Origin: Microcoleus vaginatus WJT46-NPBG5
Lineage (GTDB): Bacteria; Cyanobacteriota; Cyanobacteriia; Cyanobacteriales; Oscillatoriaceae
Direction of reading: 5' to 3'
DNA length: 64,000 nt
Assembly: GCA_019359355.1 (NCBI GenBank)
Contig: JAHHHM010000002.1
Span: 124,001 to 188,000 of the forward strand
The position numbers were made by a program, and so were the translations under genes. Below are positions 8,654-16,698 of this stretch, in pieces. Below the pieces are notes generated by a model. That model was given only the letters and a program-made list of their open reading frames with translations, did no database searches and was not told the origin of the DNA. The number at the start of each line of letters is the position of its first letter. The stretch's first letter is position 1.

Positions 8654-9073
8654 CTAGCTCTTATCAAGTTTTTGTTTGAACTGTTGCACCAGGGGTTCCA
8701 CCTTGCCTAAGAGAATTTCTCCGGTTAGGTCGATTAGTAGAGCCATGACGTTATCTGTAAACGCCAAAAGTCCCGTCCGAACTGCGGTGCGATCTAAGCC
8801 ATCTAAGGTTGTGTTCAACCCATCCAGGCTAATCCCACTGCTATGGATCTCGATGTCTTGCAGCAGCGCGTGATCGCGACTGGCTTCTAGAAGGGCACTG
8901 CGGAACACAGCAACACAGGCAGTTTCGCCAATGAGCGAGTTGATGCGTTCCCATAGCCGGTCTAAAAGCTCACTAAAAATTTCTAGGATTTCTTGCTTGC
9001 CGGCTTGTGCCATCTCCGCTCGCATTTGGCAGAGTGCTGCTTCGTGCTTATCTTGCTCAGTGGATTCGGTCAT
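8654..9073 (-). CDS. Small protein coupled to the KaiC-like ATPase
   Basis: A 139-residue, largely helical, acidic protein with no recognised domain; its C-terminus (K-V-E-P-L-V-Q-Q-F-K-Q-K-L-D-K-S) looks amphipathic. I chose the ATG at 9073 because an AAGG site sits about 6 bases upstream; a TTG at 9097 in the same frame has no such support. It is the first gene of a two-gene unit with the three-domain KaiC-like ATPase, which begins 3 bases after its stop. Such tight coupling suggests a regulatory or adaptor partner of the ATPase, but that is inference from position. Confidence 0.7.
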   Translation of the reverse strand: MTESTEQDKHEAALCQMRAEMAQAGKQEILEIFSELLDRLWERINSLIGETACVAVFRSALLEASRDHALLQDIEIHSSGISLDGLNTTLDGLDRTAVRTGLLAFTDNVMALLIDLTGEILLGKVEPLVQQFKQKLDKS

Positions 9074-9796
9074 GTCCACCCTTGTTATTACTGACAATAT
9101 AGGCTAATTTATTACAAATTTTTATTGAATCTGTTTGGGTGAGCAGAGATCCCCCTCAGTTTTCCCCAGTACAATTTATTTTCTATATTCTAGCATTTAG
9201 TTACGTTTAGGCAAAGTTTGAGTTTTTTAATTCTCATGAGAATCTGTTATCTCCTCGACGATCCCTTGTGGTTTCTTGTAAAAAATTAATAATTGTTTCA
9301 AAAAAATTATATTAAGTTTTAAACTTAATATAATTGTTCATTTTATTGATAATTTACTGAAAACCTCAGATTTATCTGTTTTCAGAAATTTAAGGATTTG
9401 TGGAGCAAGGTTTTGACAAGGACACTGTCCCTTCCGTCTGTTCGCTCTTATGGAATGATCCTTTCTCCGGATGAGCTGCGTCATCTGATCGGAAAATATT
9501 ATTATGAGGGATCAGTGCAATTCGATGCCGGCATCCAATATTTCTGAAGATCCAGTCGTCATGAATTTTTGTAAATTAGGATATTTTTAACAAAAATAAG
9601 AAGTTAATCGAACTGATCTTTAATTCCTGTGAGTGTTTTTCTAAAAATCTAGCTGGAGCCAAGGATGCGTTGGTAAAATAAAAGGGTGAGAGCGCTCACC
9701 GGCACCTAGCACTTTAGTAAACGAGATGAGAGTTTTCTAGGAATGAAGGTTTGAGCGTCAAGATAGATTTAATTACATTTTTTAGGGGACAACACT
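9074..9796. other. 723-base intergenic region upstream of the KaiC-like operon
   Basis: No gene is visible. The region is AT-rich and holds a 31-base near-perfect palindrome (9306-9336), a short GGACA-C-TGTCC dyad near 9420, and a GGTGAG/CTCACC hairpin with a four-base loop at about 9684-9699. It separates the divergently transcribed KaiC-like operon (minus) and a small membrane-protein gene (plus), so both promoters should lie here. Confidence 0.6.
9306..9336. promoter_or_regulatory. 31-base palindrome, operator- or cruciform-like
   Basis: Two 15-base arms (9306-9320 and 9322-9336) are exact inverse complements around a single T at 9321. The sequence is entirely A/T apart from one G and one C. 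It lies 233 bases upstream of the KaiC-like operon start and 460 bases upstream of the small membrane gene. Symmetry this perfect suggests a dimeric-regulator site or a hairpin; no known regulator consensus is recognised. Confidence 0.45.
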
Positions 9797-9961
9797 ATGT
9801 TTTTACTGTTCTTAGTTTTTACTGTTTTGTTAGTCATTTCTGCAACGCCGCTTTTAGGACTTTTTGACCTTGACTGGTCTTTGCCATTGATGATCGGCTT
9901 GTTCGTTGCTTTCTTTATTGCCGGCTGGGCGCTATTTATTGCCTATCCGCTATTTTCATAA
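9797..9961 (+). CDS. 54-residue membrane protein with two helices
   Basis: A short frame from ATG 9797 to TAA 9961 with an AGGGGA ribosome site about 8 bases upstream. The product is almost wholly hydrophobic: residues 1-21 (MFLLFLVFTVLLVISATPLL) and about 28-52 form two transmembrane helices separated by GLFDLDWS. It resembles the many small cyanobacterial membrane proteins of unknown function. It lies upstream of tRNA-Lys, which is on the other strand. The strong ribosome site and clear helix pattern support a real gene. Confidence 0.65.
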   Translation: MFLLFLVFTVLLVISATPLLGLFDLDWSLPLMIGLFVAFFIAGWALFIAYPLFS

Positions 9962-10134
9962 AATAGATGTGGAGCCATGAGAAAGATTAGTCATTTTAAA
10001 CACGCAGTTTTAGACAAAATCTTTTCTCAAATAATTCTTGATTAAAATTTACGAATGAGCAAGTATAGGGTGCGTGACTCACATACCCTACTCAGTTAGA
10101 GATGAAAACCGGCTACGGAAAGAATGGTGAGAAA

Positions 10135-10206
10135 TGGGTCACGAAGGGCTCGAACCTTCAACCACCGGATTAAGAGTCCGCTGCTCTACCATTGAGCTAG
10201 TGACCC
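10135..10206 (-). tRNA. tRNA-Lys (anticodon CTT)
   Basis: Read on the minus strand from 10206, the sequence folds as a standard tRNA: acceptor arms GGGTCAC and GTGACCC, a D-arm AGCTCAATGGTAGAGC, an anticodon stem-loop GGACT-CTT-AATCC giving anticodon CTT (reads AAG, lysine), and a T-arm with GGTTCGAGCC. The discriminator is A and no CCA is encoded, as is usual in cyanobacteria. Its first 10 bases overlap the end of the upstream hydrolase gene on the same strand. Confidence 0.96.
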
Positions 10207-11036
10207 ACCGAGTTACTTATTGTAGCAGATTGTGCTGCCGGTTCAACCTCTGGGACTTCTATAAATTTTTGACTTCGCAAAATTTTGAACAGGTCAACCT
10301 CAGTTTCTAGCAGGCAAGCGTGTCCGCTGTCAGAAAGCACAACCATTTTAGCATTGGGCAAGCAGTTCACCAGACGTGTTGCTTCCGAAACAGAAGGCAG
10401 CAGCCGATCAGCAGCACCAGCAATCACCAACACCGGCACAGAGATCCCAGCCAGTTCCTCTTCCGTAATCTGAAACTCCCTTAATAACGACAACCGCCAG
10501 ACACTGGTTTTTTGCGGGACTAAGTGCAGCGTCGTCACCATTTCTTGCAGCACATCGGGTTCAATGCGATCATAGGCGGTTAAAAAAGGTACTAGCGCCA
10601 TTGAAGAAGCCGGATAAATGCCGGCAGGCAGCCAGCTAACCAAATGTGATCCGCAATTCAGCCAAGCTTGTCGCCGGAACGAAGAAGCTGGATTGATCAA
10701 AATCAGCCGATCAACCAGATGCGGAGCTCGCTGCATCACCTTTAGCGCTAAACAGCCGCCAAAGGACTCCCCACATAAATAAACAGGCTGCCGTTGCCCT
10801 GATTTCGGTTCTGCCGCAATCAACTCAACCACTTGATTGGCCAGTTCGTCCCAACTTGTTAGATCAGCCGGCGAAATTGCTAGAGATCGGATATCAAAAG
10901 CCACTTCCAAATAACCCAACTGTGTGCGTAACAGCTGACCTGTGCCATCCATTCCCGGCAGGAAAACGAACAGCGGATAGTCGGGTTTTGGGGGTTTGGG
11001 CGTCAGGAAACAAGGACGGCTATTAACTACAGGCAT
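10197..11036 (-). CDS. Alpha/beta hydrolase
   Basis: A 279-residue serine hydrolase. The nucleophile elbow is G-E-S-F-G-G, the acid is in G-A-A-D-R-L-L-P-S and the catalytic His in S-D-S-G-H-A-C-L, all in the expected order. An oxyanion-type F-L-P-G-M-D-G-T-G loop follows the first strand. The style resembles the hydrolase half of plant phytyl-ester-synthase proteins and many cyanobacterial lipid or thioester hydrolases. Directly upstream on the same strand is a PlsC-type acyltransferase, which supports a lipid role. Unusually, its TAG stop (10197-10199) lies inside the tRNA-Lys gene, so maturation of the tRNA would remove the end of the message. The substrate is unknown. Confidence 0.87.
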   Translation of the reverse strand: MPVVNSRPCFLTPKPPKPDYPLFVFLPGMDGTGQLLRTQLGYLEVAFDIRSLAISPADLTSWDELANQVVELIAAEPKSGQRQPVYLCGESFGGCLALKVMQRAPHLVDRLILINPASSFRRQAWLNCGSHLVSWLPAGIYPASSMALVPFLTAYDRIEPDVLQEMVTTLHLVPQKTSVWRLSLLREFQITEEELAGISVPVLVIAGAADRLLPSVSEATRLVNCLPNAKMVVLSDSGHACLLETEVDLFKILRSQKFIEVPEVEPAAQSATISNSVGH

Positions 11037-11132
11037 GATAATCGTTCAAATTCAATACGGTCATCGCTCGCCGGTCATTTGCTTCCCTGACAAATGACAG
11101 AGGACGTTTAACAAAAGACAAATGACATTAAT

Positions 11133-11855
11133 TTAGTAACACCCTTGGTGAAGTAAATCCGCAATTTCTGTGTGTGTGTGACCGAGCAAGTCATCAACCA
11201 CTCTTTTTGCCTTTTTGCCTTGGTAGCTATCTCGCTGGGTTGCAGTAATCCAAAACGGACGCCCGATTAAAACGTTGACCCGCTTATAAATTACCATAGG
11301 GTGCCAGCCCTCTTGCTGGAATGCCGGCTCAGTTGGGTCAAATAAACTCAATAGCTTCACCGGCACCCAGGGGACAATGATTTCTTCACACGAAGCGATT
11401 GCCACTGGCAGCACGACTAAATCCTGCACCTTTGCTCGCAAAGCCAAATGGGCAAAGCCGCGATGAAACTCCGCCATGCCGCCAGGCTGGGTGCTTCGTA
11501 CCATCGTTTGGGCACCTTCAGGAAATAACCCAACCATTTGCCGCGCTTGCAATAGCCCCGTTGCTTGTTGGAAAAATGCTTGCTGCCGGTGTGTCGGTGC
11601 CTCTAGGGGAAACGCCCCGAACTGATTCACCACGTCGCGCAACACCGGCACTTGAGCCATATAGTGATGACACGCAAACCGAATCGATTGCCCTACCCCT
11701 GCCATCAGCACCGGCGCATCCATAAAGCTGCGATGATTGCTCACCACAAGCGCCGGACTGCCACTGGGAATGCGATCCTCATGGTAAACAAACATTCGCG
11801 TGCCGGTTGCCGCCAGCAGCGATTGAGATATACGCAATGGGCTATCTAAAGACAT
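11133..11855 (-). CDS. PlsC-type lysophospholipid acyltransferase
   Basis: A 240-residue protein of the glycerolipid acyltransferase (LPLAT) family. Motif I is N-H-R-S-F-M-D (the NHx4D catalytic box) near residue 46. Motif III reads F-P-E-G-A-Q instead of the usual FPEGTR. There is no strong transmembrane helix, so it is probably membrane-associated. I chose the ATG at 11855; a TTG seven codons upstream is possible. It is followed after about 100 bases by the alpha/beta hydrolase on the same strand, forming an acyl-transfer pair. A second, different PlsC-type gene lies at 22684, so the two probably have different acceptors. Confidence 0.82.
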   Translation of the reverse strand: MSLDSPLRISQSLLAATGTRMFVYHEDRIPSGSPALVVSNHRSFMDAPVLMAGVGQSIRFACHHYMAQVPVLRDVVNQFGAFPLEAPTHRQQAFFQQATGLLQARQMVGLFPEGAQTMVRSTQPGGMAEFHRGFAHLALRAKVQDLVVLPVAIASCEEIIVPWVPVKLLSLFDPTEPAFQQEGWHPMVIYKRVNVLIGRPFWITATQRDSYQGKKAKRVVDDLLGHTHTEIADLLHQGCY

Positions 11856-12618
11856 ACCTGAGAACCCGGAATACAAGGCAAGGATTTAACATCTGCTCTG
11901 CTTTAACGTAACATTCCTTTACGGGCCTTAATCTCCACCTTAAGGTAGGAATCCCAAACCCTTACAGCCCAAGCTTCCTCTGTACCAGATTCGCATCTTT
12001 TTCACACACCCCATTCATAAATTGATAAGCAATGCGGGGAAACAGCGAGAGAGCGAGAAAGGAACTGAGGCAGTAGAAGGAGACAGAAATTGGGGTTGCG
12101 TGTGAACGATAGAGCAATGGGAAAAGACACATATCCCTAAAAATTCAGCTATATGAGCGCTTTAGTACAGAGTAGGCAACCGCTTTAGTGTAATGTGGAT
12201 AACTTTTGAATGCTTGTGGGAATACGTATAGCAGCGTGCCGGTAAAACCTGAATATTTAACAGGATGAAAGAATATATCGCTCAAACCGTCCGGTGCGAC
12301 CTTTGCCTACCAACTCGCCTCTGGGGAAGGCAAACTTGATGCAAAAGCTAAATACTGAACCCTTGAGCTTATTACTAGGCAATCTTCAATTCTTGTGAGT
12401 GCTGACTTTTAATCTATTTAAGATTTATTGACCTATTATGGGTTAAGTCTACAATTGAGGAAGGAAATACTGATACATTTGTCACAGCCTTGTACTGCGG
12501 CTTTCTGCCAATCTACGGCTGAGTCAACCTCCTCAGGAAAATCACAACCCAATAAAGGCTCTAAGCCCATCATAGATGAACACTCATCAAGGAATGAGGG
12601 TTGTTTTAGGCAATTACT
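11856..12618. other. Intergenic region upstream of metG
   Basis: About 760 bases between divergently transcribed genes with no convincing gene. The 3' part carries a weak 64-codon frame that I reject and a stem-loop just before metG (12579-12607). Nothing else is recognised. Confidence 0.5.
12579..12607 (+). promoter_or_regulatory. Stem-loop followed by GTTTT just before metG
   Basis: AACACTCAT (12579-12587) pairs with ATGAGGGTT (12594-12602) with one mismatch and a six-base loop, followed by GTTTT. It ends 12 bases before the metG start. The shape is that of a weak intrinsic terminator or attenuator, or it may simply mark the end of an upstream transcript. No T-box elements are seen. Confidence 0.3.
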
Positions 12619-14769
12619 ATGAATGATACCGATACAAGTAAAACCACATTTGCTCTGACAACCCCTCTGTACTATGTCAACGATTTGCCACACATTGGCA
12701 GCGCCTACACAACGATCGCAGCGGATGCGTTAGCGCGGTTTCAGCGTTTGCGGGGCAAGCCGGTGCTGCTGATTACCGGCACAGACGAACACGGGCAAAA
12801 AATTGAACGCACCGCAGAAGCAGCAGGACGTCCTCCCCAAGAATACTGCGATGAGATCGCAGCAGGATTTGAAGCGCTTTGGCAAAAACTTGACATTCAC
12901 TATGATCGCTTCAGCCGCACCACAGCCAAGCGCCACGAAGCCATCGTCAAGGAATTTTTTGGGCGCGTCTGGGACAAAGGAGACATTTATCTGGGCCAGC
13001 AAAAAGGCTGGTACTGCGTTCCCTGTGAAGAATTTAAAGAAGAGCGGGATCTGCTAGAAGGACACCGCTGTGCCATCCACACCAACAAGGAAGCGGAGTG
13101 GCGCGATGAGCAGAACTACTTCTTCCGCCTCTCTAAATATCAAACTCAACTCGAAACCCTCTACCAAGAGCGCCCAGATTTTATTCAGCCAGACAGCCGG
13201 CGCAATGAAGTGCTGAGCTTTGTAGAGCGGGGACTGCAAGACTTTTCCATCTCTCGCGTCAATCTGGACTGGGGGTTCCCGGTGCCGGTTGATCCCAGCC
13301 ACACCCTTTACGTGTGGTTTGACGCTTTGCTGGGGTATGTGACAGCGCTGCTAGAGCCAGATGAGGAACCGACTCTAGAGAATGCCCTCTCCTCCTGGTG
13401 GCCCATTAACCTGCACCTGATTGGTAAAGACATTCTGCGATTCCATGCGGTTTACTGGCCGGCCATGTTAATGTCAGCAGAACTGCCTGTGCCCGGTTAT
13501 GTCTTTGGCCACGGCTTTTTAACAAAAGATGGCCGTAAGATGGGGAAAAGTCAGGGCAATACCATTGATCCCATCGCCCTGGTTAACCGCTATGGTTCCG
13601 ACGCAGTCCGTTATTACTTTCTTAAGGAGATTGAATTTGGCCAAGATGGCGATTTTAACGAAACTCGGTTTATTAATAATCTCAATGCAGACTTGGCCAA
13701 TGACTTGGGCAATTTGCTCAACCGGACAATAGGGATGGCTCGCAAATACTGCAACGCCTGCGTGCCCAGCGTTGCAGGTGAGAGCGTTCCCAACGAGAAC
13801 CCTCTAAAAGCGATTGGGTTAACTTTGGGGGATGAAGTGGCGAGAGCTTACGAATCCCTGGCGTTTAGTCAAGGCTGCGAAGCGATCTTAACCCTCGTTA
13901 GGGCCTGCAACAAGTATATTGATGAGCAGGCACCTTGGACGCTATATAAACAAGGACAGCATGAGGCTGTTGGGCAGGTACTCTACAGCGTCTTAGAGTC
14001 TGTGCGACTTGCTGCCTATCTGCTATCGCCGGTTATTCCCAATATCAGCAATGATATTTACCGGCAATTGGGTTTTGAGCTGGATTTGAAAGTTCAGCAG
14101 CCAATCAACGTGTCATCTCCTCGCGTGCAACCCACGCCAGTGGGAGCCGGCAGCAGCGAAGTGGCAGTTAAAGCCCAAACATCCCCAAAAACAGTCAATC
14201 TAGCATCCGCTTCCCGCGCATTGGAGCCATCTGAACCCAACCCCCCCTCGCCTGACGAGAGGGCAGTTTGGATAAAAGTGCTCCAGCCATTTTTAAAAGC
14301 GCCTACTTTTTTGGGTGAGTTTTTCAACGACTATAAACAACCTGTGGTGACAGGTGCCGGCGTGCTAGTCGCACTTGTTATTGGCAATGTAATTGTTGAA
14401 CTGATTGAAGGCATTAATGATATCCCTTTAATATCTCCTGCTTTGGAACTGATCGGTATAGGATACACGAGTTGGTTTATTTACCGCTACGGAATCTCTA
14501 GAGCCGGTCGCCAAGCCCTTTATCAGGAGTTTAAAGCGCTCAAGGAACAACTTGTGGGTGCGAGTTCTCTCTCACCGGCAAGCGAAGCCCAACCATTAGC
14601 GCTCAACACTCAAAGTTCTCAACCTTCAACTCCAGACGCTCAAGAAACGGCAGTTGCAGCGTCCTATAGCATCCACGCTTGCTGGGGAACCTTGCCGGCT
14701 AACCAGCCGCTGGGCGAACCCAAGCCGGTGTTTCAGCGCTTGGAGCCGGTCGAATCCATTTCCTCCTAA
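12619..14769 (+). CDS. metG: Methionyl-tRNA synthetase with internal CAAD membrane domain
   Basis: A 716-residue MetRS charging tRNA-Met. The class I signatures are P-H-I-G (24-27) and K-M-G-K-S (307-311). A zinc knuckle is present as C133/C136 and C151/H154. The anticodon-binding helical domain runs from about 370. At about 495 the sequence leaves the usual MetRS path: a Pro/Ser-rich linker leads into residues 565-648 with two transmembrane helices (about 577-596 and 604-622) flanked by charged helices, matching the CAAD domain known to anchor cyanobacterial aminoacyl-tRNA synthetases in thylakoid membranes. After a second linker the normal MetRS end resumes at 689-709 (W-G-T-L-P...P-K-P-V-F-Q-R-L-E), so the membrane unit is inserted, not appended. 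The MetRS assignment is very sure; the CAAD call is strong. Confidence 0.96.
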   Translation: MNDTDTSKTTFALTTPLYYVNDLPHIGSAYTTIAADALARFQRLRGKPVLLITGTDEHGQKIERTAEAAGRPPQEYCDEIAAGFEALWQKLDIHYDRFSRTTAKRHEAIVKEFFGRVWDKGDIYLGQQKGWYCVPCEEFKEERDLLEGHRCAIHTNKEAEWRDEQNYFFRLSKYQTQLETLYQERPDFIQPDSRRNEVLSFVERGLQDFSISRVNLDWGFPVPVDPSHTLYVWFDALLGYVTALLEPDEEPTLENALSSWWPINLHLIGKDILRFHAVYWPAMLMSAELPVPGYVFGHGFLTKDGRKMGKSQGNTIDPIALVNRYGSDAVRYYFLKEIEFGQDGDFNETRFINNLNADLANDLGNLLNRTIGMARKYCNACVPSVAGESVPNENPLKAIGLTLGDEVARAYESLAFSQGCEAILTLVRACNKYIDEQAPWTLYKQGQHEAVGQVLYSVLESVRLAAYLLSPVIPNISNDIYRQLGFELDLKVQQPINVSSPRVQPTPVGAGSSEVAVKAQTSPKTVNLASASRALEPSEPNPPSPDERAVWIKVLQPFLKAPTFLGEFFNDYKQPVVTGAGVLVALVIGNVIVELIEGINDIPLISPALELIGIGYTSWFIYRYGISRAGRQALYQEFKALKEQLVGASSLSPASEAQPLALNTQSSQPSTPDAQETAVAASYSIHACWGTLPANQPLGEPKPVFQRLEPVESISS

Positions 14770-14806
14770 CGCTCGCCAACACAGGCGGCATAGTGCCGGT
14801 GCCTGA

Positions 14807-14831
14807 GCCATCAGGTTTCTATCCTGATGGC
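14807..14831 (+). terminator. Stem-loop after metG
   Basis: GCCATCAGG (14807-14815) is the exact inverse of CCTGATGGC (14823-14831) around a seven-base loop, 38 bases after the metG stop and before the next gene. There is no T-tract behind it, so it may be a weak terminator or an RNA-stabilising hairpin. Confidence 0.5.
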
Positions 14832-14903
14832 AAGGAAACTTAGAGCTAAAACGTTAGGAATGGCTGTATCAATTTTTTCATAACAAACCGAGGTATAACA
14901 ATC

Positions 14904-15512
14904 ATGTTGAGTACACCAGAAAACAGCGATTTATTCACACCTGAACAAGTTTTAGAAAATAGAGGCCGAGTCGCCATTTTTATTGATGGCTCGAATTTGT
15001 TTTACGCCGCTCTGCAGTTGGGAATTGAAATAGACTACACCAAGTTACTTTGCCGCTTAACAGCAGGATCTCGCTTACTGCGCTCTTTTTTCTACACCGG
15101 CGTCGATCCTACCAATGAAAAACAACAAGGATTTTTGCTATGGATGCGCCGCAATGGCTACCGCGTGATCTCGAAAGAGCTGGTGCAACTCCCAGATGGT
15201 TCTAAAAAAGCCAATTTGGATGTTGAAATCGCGGTTGATATGATGGCTTTGGTGGGCGCTTATGACACTGCTGTTTTAGTCAGTGGAGATGGGGATCTCG
15301 CTTATGCAGTGGACGCTGTGAGCTATCGCGGTGTCCGTGTGGAAGTGGTGAGCCTGCGCTCAATGACGAGCGACAGTTTGATCAATGTTGCGGATCGCTA
15401 CATTGATTTAGAAGGAATCAAAGAAGATATCCAAAAAACGCCCCGCCACACCAACTATACTTACCGCCCGCTGTCTGGAATTAGTATGCTGGATGAGCAA
15501 CAAGGAAGATAG
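14904..15512 (+). CDS. NYN-domain protein of the LabA/DUF88 family
   Basis: A 202-residue protein with a full NYN (PIN-like nuclease) domain. Acidic positions fit the family: I-F-I-D-G-S-N-L-F at about residues 25-33, D-V-E-I-A-V-D-M near 110, and V-S-G-D-G-D-L near 130. In Synechococcus, LabA of this family affects circadian output from KaiC; whether this copy does so is unknown, although a KaiC-like operon lies about 6 kb away. A GAGGT ribosome site precedes the ATG. The 3' end overlaps the next gene by 20 bases, implying coupled translation. The family is thought to act on RNA. Confidence 0.9.
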   Translation: MLSTPENSDLFTPEQVLENRGRVAIFIDGSNLFYAALQLGIEIDYTKLLCRLTAGSRLLRSFFYTGVDPTNEKQQGFLLWMRRNGYRVISKELVQLPDGSKKANLDVEIAVDMMALVGAYDTAVLVSGDGDLAYAVDAVSYRGVRVEVVSLRSMTSDSLINVADRYIDLEGIKEDIQKTPRHTNYTYRPLSGISMLDEQQGR

Positions 15513-16698
15513 TAAAAAGCTGTTAAGCAAAAAAAGTAAAAAGTCGAAGCAAGAGGGAAAAGTCGTTACTTTCTTTTGCCTTTTGTCTTTTGCCTTTTTA
15601 CTTTTATTAGGGGCTTGCGGCAAGCAAAAAAGCCCGGTTGCTCAGCCATCTCCAAATCGCCCGAAAGAATTGGATGGCACCTTAATTGTTAACGCTAGCA
15701 CCCTAGAACAAGCTGATGAAAAGGGCCGGCTGAAGTGGAAAGTTAAGGCCACTCAAGCTCAATACAGCCAAGATCAGAAAACCGCTCAGGTTAAAAATCC
15801 TGACGGGGAACTGTATCAAGATGGCAGCTTGGTTTTTCGCATCCAGGGCAAGTCTGGAGAGGTGCAGCAGGATGGCAAGAAGATATTTCTCAGGGAAAAT
15901 ATTATCGCCACCGATACCCGAACTGGAGCAGTGTTGCGTGGGGATGAGCTGGAGTGGCTTCCTGATGAGGATCTTTTAATTGTCCGCAACAATCTCACCG
16001 GCACCCATCAAGAATTGGACGCATCTGCCAAAGAAGGGCGGATGTTCAGTCGGGCGCGTCGCATCGAATTAACGGGACAAGTGGTAGCAACGACAAAAGA
16101 GCCGGTGTTGCAATTGCGAACCGAACACCTAATTTGGGAGATGGATAAGCAATTGGTGCTCGCAGATCGTCCGATTGAGATTGATCGCTATCTAGAAAAC
16201 AACGTTACAGATAGGGCTACCGCTGATCAAGGCGAGGTGGATTTAAAAACTAAAGTTGCCACACTCAAACAAAATGCTTTAGTGACGCTGTTAGAACCGG
16301 CTATGCAAGTCGCCAGCGACTCACTGAGTTGGAACTTAGAAACCGATATCGTCAACTCAGACCGGCCTGTGAAGGTGGTGCATCTTCAAGAGCAATTAAT
16401 CTTTACCAGTGACACTGGTAAACTTGACACAAAGCAACAAATGTGCTATCTAAATGGCAATGTTCAGGGATTTGAGCAGCGCCGGCAGTCCCAACTGAGA
16501 GCGGATAAAGCAACTTGGAATCTTGCCACGCAAGGAATTGAAGCTCAAGGCAATGTCATTTATCGCCAACTCGATCCAGAGTTTACCGTCGCCGGCACCA
16601 AAGCCATTGGCAAATTGAACGACCAAACAGTGACAGTAACCAATCAAGGCGGGCCGGTGGTTACAGAGATTATTCCCCAGCAGGGGAGCAGGGAGTAG
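15493..16698 (+). CDS. lptC: LptC-like LPS-export lipoprotein
   Basis: A 401-residue envelope protein. After a Lys/Ser-rich start, residues about 25-41 form a hydrophobic helix ending in the lipobox L-L-G-A-C, so it should be a lipoprotein. The rest is a long run of beta-strands with repeated patterns such as G-R-L-K-W-K-V-K-A-T and L-R-G-D-E-L-E-W, typical of LptC/OstA beta-jellyroll domains that pass lipopolysaccharide across the periplasm. At 401 residues it is about twice the length of E. coli LptC, consistent with the duplicated form in cyanobacteria. Its start overlaps the NYN gene. The hydrophobic helix is encoded by tandem heptamers (15573-15607). Confidence 0.83.
   Translation: MSNKEDSKKLLSKKSKKSKQEGKVVTFFCLLSFAFLLLLGACGKQKSPVAQPSPNRPKELDGTLIVNASTLEQADEKGRLKWKVKATQAQYSQDQKTAQVKNPDGELYQDGSLVFRIQGKSGEVQQDGKKIFLRENIIATDTRTGAVLRGDELEWLPDEDLLIVRNNLTGTHQELDASAKEGRMFSRARRIELTGQVVATTKEPVLQLRTEHLIWEMDKQLVLADRPIEIDRYLENNVTDRATADQGEVDLKTKVATLKQNALVTLLEPAMQVASDSLSWNLETDIVNSDRPVKVVHLQEQLIFTSDTGKLDTKQQMCYLNGNVQGFEQRRQSQLRADKATWNLATQGIEAQGNVIYRQLDPEFTVAGTKAIGKLNDQTVTVTNQGGPVVTEIIPQQGSRE
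15573..15607 (+). repeat. Five tandem CTTTTxx heptamers inside the lptC signal sequence
   Basis: The heptamers CTTTTGC, CTTTTGT, CTTTTGC, CTTTTTA and CTTTTAT run without a gap from 15573 to 15607. They resemble the short tandem repeated repetitive (STRR) heptamers seen between cyanobacterial genes, but here they code for the hydrophobic core of the lipoprotein signal peptide. Confidence 0.75.

Noticed and set aside
6506-9073. A kaiABC clock operon
   Set aside because: No kaiA or kaiB is present, and the KaiC-like protein lacks the Ser-Thr phosphosite pair and has three domains.
12428-12618. T-box riboswitch upstream of metG
   Set aside because: No T-box sequence or specifier loop is visible, and T-boxes are not typical of cyanobacteria.
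12428-12622. 64-codon frame before metG, as a possible leader peptide
   Set aside because: No ribosome site, no run of Met codons, and it overlaps the metG start in another frame.
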